Assembly (NCBI GenBank): GCA_032622095.1 | Contig: CP136062.1 | Location: 137,162,351 to 137,226,350 of the forward strand | Reading direction: 5' to 3' | From: Siphonodentalium dalli | Lineage: Eukaryota; Mollusca; Scaphopoda; Gadilida; Siphonodentaliidae | DNA length: 64,000 nucleotides | In this document: in pieces, positions 21,011 to 32,308 of the stretch | Position numbering within the stretch: position 1 is the stretch's first letter | Layout: each line of letters starts with the position of its first letter | The notes under the pieces: model-generated | What the model saw: only the letters and a program-made list of their open reading frames with translations | Database searches by the model: none | What the model was told of the DNA's origin: nothing | Made by a program: the position numbers and the translations under genes

Positions 21011-21396
21011 AAACTTTTTATTGCCATCGCAAAAGAAATAAAAATTGGACCCAAAAAAAATATATAAATTGTATTTAAATTTTTTTTTATTATAATTATT
21101 TTTAATTTAGGTTCCAATTCATATCATAACAAGATGCAAAACATTTATATATTTATATATATTGACATATTAAATTTAAGTTTACAAAACAGTTGGAATC
21201 ATACTGTAAAATATGTTTGGCTTTATCTAGCTTTTATCTGTGAAAACTTAAAATAGGTTTGTTATCATTCAGCCTTCAGTATTTCAATCAAATACAGTAC
21301 AGGAACATTACCAATTTGATCAAATCAACATCTCATAATACCAAATGAAAAATTAACATAGAGATTAGTACGGTACTATAAATAGTAATTACTAAC
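21011..21396. other. AT-rich stretch, no gene seen
   Basis: Poly-A/T tracts and AT-rich sequence between a transposon end and a MITE copy. No feature is supported. Confidence 0.4.
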
Positions 21397-21828
21397 TTAA
21401 AGGCACGTGCGGCCTTAATTGTCAAAAATATTCATATTTGTTCCAAACACCGTTAACAGAAAAACAGTAAAACGCATACAGTTCCGTTCATATATACCAT
21501 GACCATCGCGTAAACAGCATGTTATCATAAAGATCTACTACCGTCGAAATGTCGATTTTCGACAGATTTCCCATTCTCGAGTTTGCCCGTTTCGCCGCGC
21601 CGCCATATTTTACCCCAGCAAGAGCCTGATTATGTTACAGAAGACAACACAATGCTACTGGCTAATCACACACAAATGACATAAACGCTCTTTATTAGTT
21701 CCATATTAGGTATTCACCAACAAAGAACGCTCTTTATGTTTACCATCATAATATAAACAAACACCAGAAAAGTAACTTTTCACTCTTTTGTTTACATAAC
21801 AATGGTCAAACATATGACCATAACATAC
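21397..21828 (+). mobile_element. TTAA MITE, 3'-truncated copy with an extra 62-bp segment
   Basis: It starts TTAAAGGCACGTGCGGCCTT and follows the family through CATAACATAC, then stops before the GGCGGTTTTTGACGGGTGG end. About 62 bp at 21543-21604 (CCGTCGAAATG...CGCCGCC) are absent from the other copies. It directly abuts the LINE at 21840. Confidence 0.85.
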
Positions 21829-21842
21829 ATAATCTTTTAGTA

Positions 21843-22403
21843 GTGGAAATATCTGTAGAACCACCGATCTGTTTAATTAATGTGTATATGCATTCAAGGG
21901 GAGATGCTGATAGTGAAGACAGATTTGGATCATATCTAGATGAAGTCACAGAAATTTCAAAGAAATATAGAGATACCCATATAATAATTTACTGTGGGGA
22001 TTGGAACGCTTCTCTTTTGGTGAGGGATAATAACAGGAGATATGTCAAGCTTGATTGTGCAGCAGATGAGATTGGAGATTGGAGTATCGTATGCATGCGG
22101 CCAACATTTTACCACACAAATGAGAGGGACTTGTCTCAAATTGACTACATCTTTATCCACAAGAAATACCAGGAATTACTAATAGATATTGCAATAGCTG
22201 AAAGAAGTGAATTGAATACATCTGATCATGTTCCAGTCACAGGGAAGATTAAATTGATTTTATCCGGTGAGAGAAAAGAAGAATGCAATAAAGTACCAGC
22301 CCGTATAAAATGGGAGAATTGCAACCAACAGCTATATGAGGACTATGTAAGATGTCATCTTAAAAGTGGGAAATCACAGTCACAGTTTGATATGGGTCTA
22401 ATG
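21843..22403 (+). pseudogene. LINE retrotransposon, APE-type endonuclease domain, 5'-truncated
   Basis: The frame encodes an endonuclease/exonuclease/phosphatase fold: CLINVYMHSRG, IYCGDWNASL (the GDxN catalytic strand), DLSQIDYIFI and NTSDHVPVTG (the SDH metal-binding box). This is the target-nicking endonuclease of non-LTR retrotransposons. The N-terminal part is missing because the copy starts next to a MITE fragment. The frame is broken at 22404 by a hAT insertion and resumes unchanged at 23335. The style of EEP and tail suggests the I/Nimb group (tentative). Confidence 0.85.
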
Positions 22404-23334
22404 CAGTGTTTCCGCTAGGGGGTAGGGGAGTGGGGCCGTTTTGTAGATATGGGAAAACACGAACACCTGCTTCTAAAATTTAGAAAAGTGCAACACTAGA
22501 AATGCATTGTCCAGCAGAACGCGAATTACGATTATAATTCTGGTATGTATACATTCTCAAAATTAAAACAAGAAATGTAACAATTTATGTGATACAACAG
22601 TCAGTCAATTAAGTTGATTAACTACATTATTGTGGTTGAACTGAGTGAAATAAAAACAAACTTTTAACTGAGACTAAATTTAGATTTATTTTTTATTTCC
22701 GATGGGTAGAATAATTAAATGTACTATGATATTTCGTACCAGTTAAAAGTCAACTATACTCTTGAGGAGGTGCCTCGCCAAGTCATCAAGGGAAGTTCAT
22801 GACCAACAGTAACATTCACTCGTCTTTTAAAAATTCATTCGATCTACGAACACTGGTTTAAAAAGCTCGGAACTATTTTGTTGTTGTATTCAATCATTTG
22901 GGGTCACACAATTGAAATTACCTCGAGAGAATTGCTGCTATCGGCGGGAAAGTGTTGGCTATGATGCTTCATTGGGCGGGAGAGGGGGGTCACACAATTG
23001 ATATTGACTCGAGATAATTGCTATATAAAGATTTGTACTTGGTAACCAACGAAGCTATGACGCTTCATTGGTAGAGTTACGTCACAAATATCGCATTCGC
23101 ATCGTACACAAAATATATCGTTTCCGGCTATATATTACGAATCGATATACTGAAGGTTTTACGGTTACACGAAATTCCAGGGTTTTCAAGGAGTTTGCAT
23201 TAAAACAAAGGGTTCAAGGGCCCTGGGAGGGGAATGCGTCAGGGGAAAATCAGAGAAAAACTTTGCTAGGGGAAAACTTGGCTAGGGGAACGGGGCCGTC
23301 AAAGGGACCCCCTGCCGGTATAGCGGAATCCCTG
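22404..23334 (+). mobile_element. Non-autonomous hAT element inserted in the LINE, 931 bp
   Basis: The ends are inverted: CAGTGTTTCCGCTAGGGGG on the left and, in reverse complement, CAGGGATTCCGCTATACC on the right. The flanks are TCTAATG at 22397-22403 and 23335-23341, readable as an 8-bp GTCTAATG duplication if the terminal G is counted as target. Removing the element and one duplicate brings the LINE endonuclease and linker into the same frame. There is no transposase frame. CAGNGNTTCC ends are typical of hAT elements. Confidence 0.88.
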
Positions 23335-24853
23335 TCTAATGATAGAAGATCTCTCCAAAATTCTCAAAACAGCTGCAAAAAAGAGTATTCCGAAGTTTAA
23401 AGAGATGGTCAAGGTTAAGAAGAAGGAACGAGTTTGGTCAGAAGAGATTGCTGCAGCGGTGAAGATGTCTAAGAAAGCATTTTGGGAATGGAAGACGCAG
23501 GGACGACCTAAATCTCCAACAAATATATTATTGATGAATAGAAAAAGGACTTCGAGATTGCTGAGGAGTGCTCAAAGACTGGAGGCTGTTAACAATAGAA
23601 AGATGATGATTGAAGAGATTATACAGGCAAAGGGGAAAAACTCGTCACTATTCTTCAAATTAGTGAATAAACAGCGACAAAATAAATCAACAATCACTAA
23701 GGAACTATTTGTCAATGGAAGGACGCTATCATCAAGTGAAGATATCAGAGAGGGATGGGCAGAGTATTTTGCGGGTTTGGCATCTCCATTGGAGGATCCT
23801 TGATTCAATGATACATATTATAAAGAAGTTGACAAGGACATATTAGCGATTGAATCTCTCTGCAGTGATCAACATATGCCATTACCGACAATCTCTGAAA
23901 TTGAAGTTGAAAAGATAATAAGCAGTTTGAAGAATGGGAAATCAAAAGATCATCTAGGACTTCAAGCAGAGCATATCAAAATGGGAGGGCTGCCGGTCAT
24001 CAAGTTTTTAACTGACTTCATCAATCAATGTTTTGAACAGAAGAAAGTCCCAGATATTTTGAAGATTGGAGTTCTTACACCGGTACATAAGAAAGATGAA
24101 AAGATTCTACCAACAAAGTACAGAGGCATCACAGTCACTCCTATTGTCCTTAAAGTGATTGAAAATATTCTGATCAAAACATCATCAGAGAAATTAAACC
24201 TGACGCAATCCAAGCTTCAAAAAGGATTTACCAAAGGGGTGTCTGCAACTAATGTGAGTGTAATCATCACAGAAGTACTGAATGAAGCAAAGGAATCAAA
24301 GAAACCATTACATCTTGTTACGCTTGATACTCAGAAAGCTTTCGATGTTGTGCCACATACACATCTGATGAGAAGATTATATCTGGATGAGGTACAGGGA
24401 GATGAGTGGCTATTGATTAACAACATATATAAGGACATGACGAGAGTAAAATGGGAGAATGAACTGCCTCATCAATTTGATATACAACAGGGAGTGAGAC
24501 AAGGAGGAGTCCTATCAGCTGTACACTACAAGAGGTTCAACAATCCAATGCTGCTGAATATTGAGCGTCATTACAACGGTGCGAGGATCGGACATATTCA
24601 GATTCCACATACAACATGTGCTGATGATGTAGCACTCTTGTCTCATGATGGGTCGGAAATGAATGCAATGCTGAAGGAGGTGGAAGATTTCTCACGCTTA
24701 AATAGATACAAGATAAATCCGATGAAGAGTGCTGCCTTATCACTAAACATAAAAGATATACCTGCATTGGAGACTTTTATGTTTGAAGAAAAACCGATTG
24801 TTGCAGAAGATAAGTTAACACATGTTGGGCTGGAAAGAAATATTGGAGGAAAG
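23335..24853 (+). pseudogene. LINE retrotransposon, linker and reverse transcriptase
   Basis: This is the same frame as the endonuclease. A basic linker (about 155 residues) ends at one in-frame TGA (23801-23803). The frame then continues into a reverse transcriptase: KYRGITVTPIVLKVIE (fingers), LVTLDTQKAFDVV (motif A Asp), QGVRQGGVLSA (motif B) and TCADDVALLS (motif C, CADD in place of the usual Y/FADD). After VEDFSRLNRYKIN and KLTHVGLERN the frame is interrupted at 24854 by a MITE dimer. Only one nonsense codon over 500 codons shows that this copy is not ancient. Confidence 0.9.
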
Positions 24854-25853
24854 TTAAAGGCACGTGCGGCCTTAAAGGCACGTGCGGCCTTAATTGTTGA
24901 AAATATTCATATTTGTTCCAAACACCGTAAACAGAAAAACATTAAAACGCATACAGTTCCGTTCATATATACCATGACCATCGCGTAAACAGCATGTTAT
25001 CATACAGACCTACTATATTTTACCTAAGCAAGAGCCTGATTGTGTTACAGAAGACATCACAATGCTACTGGCTAATCACGCACAAATGGCATAAACGCTC
25101 TTTATTAGTTCCATATCAGGTATTCACCAACAAAGAACGCTCTTTATGTTTACCATCATAATATAAACAAACACCAGAAAAGTAACTTTTTATGCTTTTG
25201 TTTACATAACAATGGTCAAACATATGACCATAACATACTGTTTATTAGATATTTCTTATTTGTATACGGACAAAGTATATCTACATTTTGATGTTCTTTC
25301 TGTTTGTGGCGGTTTTTGACGGGTGGATATATTTTCACAGGATACCCACCGCCAAGGCCAACCGTGTCTTTAATTGTTGAAAATATTCATATTTGTTCCA
25401 AACACCGTAAACAGAAAAACATTAAAACGCATACAGTTCCGTTCATATATACCATGACCATCGCGTAAACAGCATGTTATCATAAAGACCTACTATATTT
25501 TACCTAAGCAAGAGCCTGAGTGTGTTACAGAAGACATCACAATGCTACTGGCTAATCGCGCACAAATGGCACAAACGCTCTTTATTAGTTCCATATCAGG
25601 TATTCACCAACAAAGAACGCTCTTTATGTTTACCATCATAATATAAACAAACACCAGAAAAGTTACTTTTTATGCTTTTGTTTACATAACAATGGTCAAA
25701 CATATGACCATAACATACTGTTTATTAGATATTTCTTATTTGTATACGGACAAAGTATATCTACATTTTTATGTTCTTTCTGTTTGTGGCGGTTTTTGAC
25801 GGGTGGATATATTTTCACAGGATACCCACCGCCAAGGCCAACCGTGTCTTTAA
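24854..25853 (+). mobile_element. TTAA MITE dimer inserted in the LINE reverse-transcriptase frame
   Basis: A stub of one terminus (24854-24871) is followed by a full copy (24872-25372), fused through a shared TTTAATTG junction to a second copy (about 25369-25853) that lacks its first terminal bases. TTAA is present at both outer ends (24854-24857 and 25850-25853). Collapsing to a single TTAA joins the LINE frame exactly (GGKL continues with NVDELIQ). The two copies differ at few positions, which points to replication, recombination or re-insertion within a copy. Confidence 0.9.
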
Positions 25854-26897
25854 ATGTTGATGAGTTAATCCAGAGAGGACGAAGAACTGTTTATGCGCCG
25901 ATGGGTGCGGGTCTACATGGAAGAAATGGTCTGGCTCCAAATGTATCAATTAATCTATGGAATGTTTATGTGCTGCCAAGAATGTTATACGGGATTGAAT
26001 GTGTCACATACAGTATGACTGATTTGAATTTGCTAGAAATTGATCAGAGAAAGGTGCTGAAACAGTTGCAGTATTTACCACCCAGGACTCCTAATGCTGC
26101 TGTTTATGCTTTGCTTGGCTGTCTATACCGATTGAGGCTGTTATCCACAAGAAGATGTTGTCCCTATTCTCTAGTATTATCCATAACAAGGGTTCTGTGG
26201 AAATCTCCATTGCCGAAAGACAGCTTGCTATGAAGAATTTGGACTCTACTAGCTGGTTTGTGTCTGTAAGAAAGGTTTTGTGGATGTACGAGTTGCCATC
26301 AGTTTTTGAAGTAATGGAAAGCCCACTTGATAAGAAGTCCTGGAAGGAGTTGGTAGACAAGAAGGTGCATGAGCTTTGGGAAGGGAGGATCAAGGAGGAT
26401 ATGAAGTTGAAATCTTGAACCCAGATACAGTACAGATTGGTTCTCCTCATCACTTATGGTTCAGTTTACACTCCAATGTTCATGATGTTAATTTGGCAGC
26501 AATAAAAGCAAGACTCCTGACTGGTACCTATACACTCCAGAGAAATAGATCTGTTTACAGTCGGCAAAAGCAGAGTTCGGTGTGTCAACTGTGTAAAGAT
26601 GGAGAAGAAACAAGGGAGCACTTTCTTACAGCCTGTAGACATGACCGAATGATTGATGCAAGAGAGAATGCAATCAGAAAACTGCAATCTATTATCCCTG
26701 ACTCTACTCTTACTAACATACTGGCAGATTCTAATCTACTAACTCAGCTCATATTGGACTGTTCAATGTCAGTAATAGCGGAGATGATAAACCTACACAT
26801 GGATCAGTTGGTGTTAAATTCTATTGAGATGTGGAGCAGACAATATATTGGAAGACTCCATAGCATCCGCTCCTCAATCCTTACCAGATGTCAGTAG
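25854..26897 (+). pseudogene. LINE retrotransposon, C-terminal region with zinc knuckle
   Basis: This continues the reverse-transcriptase frame (RTVYAPMGAGLHGRNGL, LYGIECVTY). Two indels follow, at about 26120-26130 and 26415, moving the frame each time. The last part carries the Cys/His motif CQLCKDGEETREHFLTACRH, a common C-terminal zinc-binding knuckle of I-group and Nimb-like LINEs, and ends RSSILTRCQ with a TAG. The region is needed for RNA binding in relatives, and here it is dead. Confidence 0.82.
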
Positions 26898-27080
26898 AAG
26901 ATTCCCATTTCATTATTCCAGTTCTTTACCGATCCTAATCATTATATGAAATTCAGATTATATGAAATCAGTGTATATAGAGAATATAAATCAAAGAAAT
27001 CAAAATTACTCTGACTCAACCGAATCAGAGGTGCTGCGACAAATAAACGCAGGGATTTACGAAGACAAGACAAGACAACA
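26898..27080 (+). other. LINE 3' untranslated tail (presumed)
   Basis: AT-rich sequence after the LINE stop with no clear poly-A end. It runs into a truncated MITE copy at 27081. Confidence 0.4.
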
Positions 27081-27208
27081 CTGTTTATGCGATATTTCTT
27101 ATTTGTATACGGACAAAGTCTATCTACATTGTTTCTGTTTGTTGCGGTTTTTGACGGGTGGAGATATTTTCACAGGATACCCACCGCCAAGGCCAACCGT
27201 GTCTTTAA
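27081..27208 (+). mobile_element. TTAA MITE, 3'-end fragment
   Basis: CTGTTTATGCGATATTTCTT to CCAAGGCCAACCGTGTCTTTAA, that is, the terminal 128 bp of the family, with small deletions. It ends in TTAA. Confidence 0.9.
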
Positions 27209-27294
27209 TAGACATTGTTTCTGTACTACATGTATATTATGTATGTGTCTCACATGAATTTGATAAAATAGCCTATTATATGAATTAGAGTGAT

Positions 27295-27420
27295 AATGGT
27301 AAGTCTCATTTCAAGCAGGATAAGCATAATCCATTGAACCAAAAGATATCTGACAATAACTTATACCGGTAAGCATTTCCTATCGATACATATATAACAA
27401 AAATCCAAAGTTATGCTTGA
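27295..27420. repeat. Dispersed repeat, inverted copy of 14092-14215
   Basis: GTCTCATTTCAAGCAGGATA, CATAATCCATTGAACCAAAA and GATATCTGACAATAACTTAT match the reverse complement of 14100-14215. No coding sequence. Confidence 0.7.
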
Positions 27421-27940
27421 GAAACTTGATCAAATTGATCTCTCAGTAAAATTCAAAATACTGACTCAAAGAGCCCTAGATTAGCTCTAAATTCAATGGA
27501 TTTTCAAAATTTTACCAGGGGGAGAACTCCCACCACCAGCAGGGGGTCACCCCCTCCCAAACCTTCCTCCGCTCAGGCCTTCAGGTTATGCCTTCGGCAT
27601 ATCATTGCCCAAAAACAGGTGTCCCCAAAAAATACCTAGATCCTTCACTGAATGCGGAGAAGGTGGTGTAACTGGTGTTGTGAAGCCATCATTAAGAGAT
27701 CGGTACAAGACGGTCACTCCAATATGTGAACAGTGCAGTGGTGCTGGACTGACTCCAGTTGTCGCCAGACCATATGGGAAATATTAGGATTATCAAAGAC
27801 TATATTAGTATATAGACTAGTAAATATTAAAGCATATGTAAGATTGAATTCGAGTTTCTAGTTCCTCTGTCATCTGGGTTACCTGATTGGGGCTAAGAAC
27901 TGCATAGTTTGGGTTATTGACAAGTATTATACAGTTATTT
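27421..27940. other. No gene seen
   Basis: It contains a GGGGGAGAACTCCCACC palindrome-like stretch at about 27517-27535 and a GC-rich patch to 27600, perhaps the end of an undefined element. The short frame at 27605-27787 has no family match that I recognise. Confidence 0.35.
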
Positions 27941-28442
27941 TTAAAGGCACGTGCGGCCTTGGCGGTGGGTATCCTGTGAAAATATATCCACCCGTCAAAA
28001 ACCGCCACAAACAGAAAGAACATCAAAATGTAGATAGACTTTGTCCGTATACAAATAAGAAATATCGCATAAACAGTATGTTATGGTCATATGTTTGACC
28101 ATTGTTATGTAAACAACAGCATAAAAAGTTACTTTTCTGGTGTTTGTTTATATTATGATGGTAAACATAAAGAGCGTTCTTTGTTGGTGAATACCTGATA
28201 TGGAACTAATAAAGAGCGTTTATTCCATTTGTGTGTGATTAGCCAGTAGCATTGTGCTGTCTTCTGTAACACAATCAGGCTCTTGTTTAGGTAAAATATA
28301 GTAGGTCTTTATGATAACATGCTGTTTACGCGATGGTCATGGTATATATGAACGGAACTGTATGCGTTTTAATGTTTTTCTGTTTACGGTGTTTGGAACA
28401 AATATGAATATTTTCGACAATTAAGGCCGCACGTGCCTTTAA
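27941..28442 (-). mobile_element. TTAA MITE, full-length copy with matching ends
   Basis: Full 502-bp copy from TTAA to TTAA. Unlike the other copies, both ends carry GGCACGTGCGGCC, giving a perfect terminal inverted repeat TTAAAGGCACGTGCGGCCTT. Internally it has the palindrome ATGGTCATATGTTTGACCAT and two AAAGAGCGTT motifs. It has no frame of note. Confidence 0.92.
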
Positions 28443-29791
28443 AGATACTGAAAAAAATAGTTAACAAAAAAAACAGAGTTAAGCCTACCTACCTACCCTA
28501 ATTTTTTCAGCTCGTTAGCGGAAACAAACGTCTTTTTTAGGCCTTATTTGGACCCCAAGAGTAATACCGATTTACCGTACCGAATCAAAACTAAAAATAC
28601 CGAATTTTCGGTACTGAAATTATTCATGTGTGTCTTCGTATTAAGTAAAGTTTCTCAGTAAACAGTTTTGATTCGGTACTTTAATTAAAATTAATCTCAG
28701 AATTATACAAATCAGACCATAACAAAGAACCCGACTGGTAAAAAGCATCCACTTGATAAGAGCTCAGCTGACCGTGATCCGTTATCAGTTTGACATGCCT
28801 TGAGCGAGCAGAAGGAATAAACATTCACAGATGGCTGACCTAGTTACGGGCCTAACAGTCAATGCAGTTGTTGGAATAGATACACACTACACAGTGTATC
28901 AAAGAAGCTGTGCTGTAACTTATTGCCACATTGCAATGTCGTATATATTAGATCAAAAACACGACAAAGGTGGGATAATGCAATGGCATTAGCATGCAGA
29001 CATGGTGATCGATAACTCTCTCGGTTGGCCATTGCAATATGATAAAAGACTAAGAGATCACTGATATTAATTTTTGTACCTCGCTTTTTTAAAGCCACAA
29101 TTTGAATGTCATTCTAGATCTATTTATGATTTTATCACCAAATCTGTCATACCTTTTCATGAAAATGAAATAAAACCTCATCAGAAGATGTTCAAAATTT
29201 CTTATATGCATGAAACAGGCAATGGCGATATTCCAGTCCAGAGGGGGAGGTCAAGTGACAAATTGCAAATCTCTGCAGCAATAGTTATATATGAAGCAGT
29301 AGTCTGGTAATAAACCAGCCATAACATTTAACTCGCAGCTGCACTTGGTAAATTGTGGCTGTTTTTGCTGTAATTTGTCAGATTTTTTTTAATGGAATTG
29401 CAACACTTGACACCTTCTGGCTCTGCAGAAATTGCTCGGGTACCACCTTTGGGATGAATAGTTTCTATGTTGATGCACATTTATCTGGTAGCATGGCACC
29501 AATTTGCTACATTTTATAATTTTCTGTATTATTCACGAATGTATTTTATAGGTTTTATTTTCAAAATTATGTAGGTTTTACAGTTTGAACATTATTCCGG
29601 GGAGGTCTATGGATTCTGTGTTGGAGTAAGTTCAACTCGGCCACCATTTGATAGGTGGGCTCTCTGCTATGTTTGTAGAGGACTGCTCAGTGAAACAAAA
29701 CAGAACCCATATTCACTGCCGGTGTGGTTGCATCTCTTAATTTTCTATAATTTATGCACAACATCTCCCACACTTTCATTCATCAAAACTC
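28443..29791. other. No gene seen; one element-end match
   Basis: 28480-28560 is the inverted counterpart of the 20925-21010 element end (GTTAGCGGAAACAAACGTCT, TTTTTTAGGCCTTATTTGG). 28565-28690 holds short ACCGAATC/TACCGAAT repeats. A 78-codon plus-strand frame at 29074-29310 has no recognised family or splice context, and I do not call it a gene. Confidence 0.4.
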
Positions 29792-29794
29792 TTA

Positions 29795-32305
29795 GGTCCG
29801 AATCGGCATCTCTGGTTTAGACTAGGTTTTATTCTAGACCAGGTTTAACTCCAGTTTAAACTAGGTTTAAGTAGGGTTTAAACTTGGTTTTACAGTAGTT
29901 AAACCAGGTTTATGGGAGTAAAACTGGGTTTTAGCGTACTTAAACCAAGTTTTGTGATAAACTCAGTTTAAGTTGAAACTAGGTTTTATTAACGTGATAA
30001 AGTTATGGTAATATTACTAATTGTTTGTGGTGAATTGGCTATATAATCATCAGTATAAGCTTATGTATATATGATTTATACGTACCATACGTCTCGCCTC
30101 GAACATACACCTTTAAATATACTTTGAAAAAAATTCAATGTTAAACCACCCTACCCCAGGTTTGACTAAAACCTAGTTTTTTGGGTTTAATTATTCGGCC
30201 GTTATTTTTCGCCCAATATTCATGTTGTTTCTTCGTGAATATGGGAGTGTTTATTTTGAATTGGGGGAGGCGTTTATGCGCGGGCGTTTGTCACTCAATG
30301 TAGATACAATAGAGTCTTAGTGGAATTCGGGGAGGCGATGTCGGTACTTATGAGATAAATTCTAACAAAATATGTGCCAGTGTGATGGATGATTTCTTGC
30401 TATATATGTCTGTTTGCAATTCGCTCGTTTTGATGTCGGTTTGGCGGCTTGGAGCATGGCGGGATCGGACTGATCAGATTGACACGTTAGACACGAACAT
30501 GACTTTTGAAACTGATTCCTTATTCACAAAAAAGGTCTCTTTCGGTCAATTTGACGCATGGGTTGGTGGCCCGCCCAAATACCCATCAGAGACACCCAGC
30601 CTTCACCCGGGGGAGGGTAACGGCCACCCTGAGGGGGTGGAGTATGGACTATTTTGGAGAACTGTACGGATTTCGGCCAATTTGATAGTATGGGTGGGTG
30701 GCTCGCCCCAAATAACCCATAGAAACACCCCACCCCTCACATCCGGGGGGGGGGGTACCACCCGAGGGGGTGAACGTGGGATGTGGACCATTTTCGAAAC
30801 TTGTAAGGATTTCGGCCAATTGACGGCATGGATGGATGGCCCGCTCAAATGTCCCATAGAAACAGCCCACCCCTGAACGCTGGGGGAACCAAACAGGAGG
30901 TGAAAATGGGGTATGGACCATTTTCGAGAACGGTAAGGATTTCGGTCAATTTTACGTCAGCAGTGTGCGTAGCCCGCTCCAACTACCCCCTAGAAACACC
31001 CTCACCCGGAAGTACCACCCCGAGGGGGTGAAATGGGGTATGGACCATTTTCGAGAACGGTGGGTGGCACATCCCAAATGCGCCCCATAGAAACACCCCA
31101 CCCCCACCCCGGACCCCATTTTCACCCGCTCGGGTAGAACCACCCGCGGTAAGGGTGGGGGTGTTTCTATGACTATATTTGAGGTCGGGCCGCCCAACAA
31201 TGACGTCATATTGGCCGAAATCCCTACCGTTCTCGATAACGGTCCATACCCCATTATATGGGGTATTTGGGGCGTGCCACCTACACATGCCGTAATATTA
31301 ACCAACAGGGGCATGTTTTTGCGAATAATGAATAAAATGCTCCATACCCCATTTTCACCCCAGCAGGGTGGTACCCTCCAGGGATGAGGGTATGGTGTCT
31401 ATATGGGATATTTGGAGCGGGCCACACACCCCTGTCGTCAAATTGGCCGAAATCCTTACCGTTCTCGAACATGGTTCATATCCCATCTTCACCCGAGGGT
31501 GGCGACACACCCCACCCCGCCCGGATGTGAGGGGTAGGGTGTTTATATGCGTTATTTGAGGTACCCTTCCCCGGGGGTGAGGGTTGGGGTGTTTCTATTC
31601 GGTATTTGGGCGTACCCAATTTCCACCTCCTCTGGTGGGACCCCTCCCCCCGGTGAGGGGTGGGTAGGGGTGGTTCTATGGTGTATTTTGATCGTGCCAC
31701 CCACTCCTGCTGCCAAATTAATTAGCCTAAATCCTTACCGTCCATACCCCTGTTATCCCGGGGTGAGGGGTGATGTTTCTATCGGGTATTATAGGCGAGC
31801 CACCCTTTCATGCCGTCAAATTCGCCGAAATCCTTCCCGTTCTCAAAAATGGTCCATACCCCATTTTCACCCGTCCGGATGGTATGGTCCCCCGGGGTGA
31901 TGGTGTTTCTATGGGGTATTTGTGGCGGGGCCCCACCTATGCCCTCAAGAGATATTTTGGAGTTCCAAAAGTCACGTTCGTCCATGATATTAGATAATAT
32001 CTAACCGTTATACAACAGACCGTGCATTCGTCGTGATTTCTCAAAGCGCACGGGTTATTCCCCTGATTAGGAGAGTATATAGCGACAACAGGTCGCTTGA
32101 CCGGACAATGAATTGACAAGCTTAGCGATAATAAACAGACAGACCACGCCTCCTATTCTTGCAATTGGACAAGTGTGGCCCACAGGTAACGCAATCGACC
32201 AAATCTATGTCGTCCCAGCGGTGGAGAAAAACTTGGTTTTACTACTAAACCCAGTTTAAACTGGTAGTTTAAACTAGGTCTAAACTGGAGATGCCGATTC
32301 GGACC
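29795..32305. mobile_element. Fold-back element with TTA duplication, 2.5 kb
   Basis: The inverted ends GGTCCGAATCGGCATCTC (29795) and its complement (ending 32305) are flanked by TTA on both sides (29792-29794 and 32306-32308). Next to each end are degenerate AAACTAGGTTTAA/AAACTGGTTT repeats (29813-30000 and 32230-32290). The centre is an inverted minisatellite (30530-31950). A 3-bp TTA target is what PIF/Harbinger elements use, so I infer a non-autonomous Harbinger-like fold-back element. There is no transposase frame. Confidence 0.8.
30530..31950. repeat. Head-to-head minisatellite, units of about 110-140 bp
   Basis: Units with ATTTCGGCCAATTTGA, CCCCATAGAAACACCCC and GGGTATGGACCATTTTCGAG run in plus orientation from 30530 to about 31130. 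They then run in reverse orientation (GTGTTTCTATGGGGTATTTG, CCGAAATCCTTACCGTTCTC, GGTCCATACCCC) to about 31950. All long frames on both strands here are translations of the repeat. The array forms the loop of the fold-back element. Confidence 0.85.
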
Positions 32306-32308
32306 TTA

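Noticed and set aside
25320-25853. Reading frame FLTGGYIFTGYPPPRPTVSL at several places, seemingly a conserved protein
   Set aside because: It is the translation of the MITE terminus and recurs wherever that MITE lies in plus orientation.
28859-29310. Two opposing frames of about 78 codons
   Set aside because: No splice signals fitting a gene model and no recognised motif; left as non-coding.
29818-30000. AAACTAGGTTTAA-type repeats as possible telomere-like or regulatory sequence
   Set aside because: They are imperfect, vary in length and are confined to the sub-terminal zones of the fold-back element.
30382-31997. Many overlapping open frames on both strands, some over 100 codons
   Set aside because: They all translate the inverted minisatellite (Pro/Gly/His/Thr-rich, repeating every unit) and have no domain or splice context.
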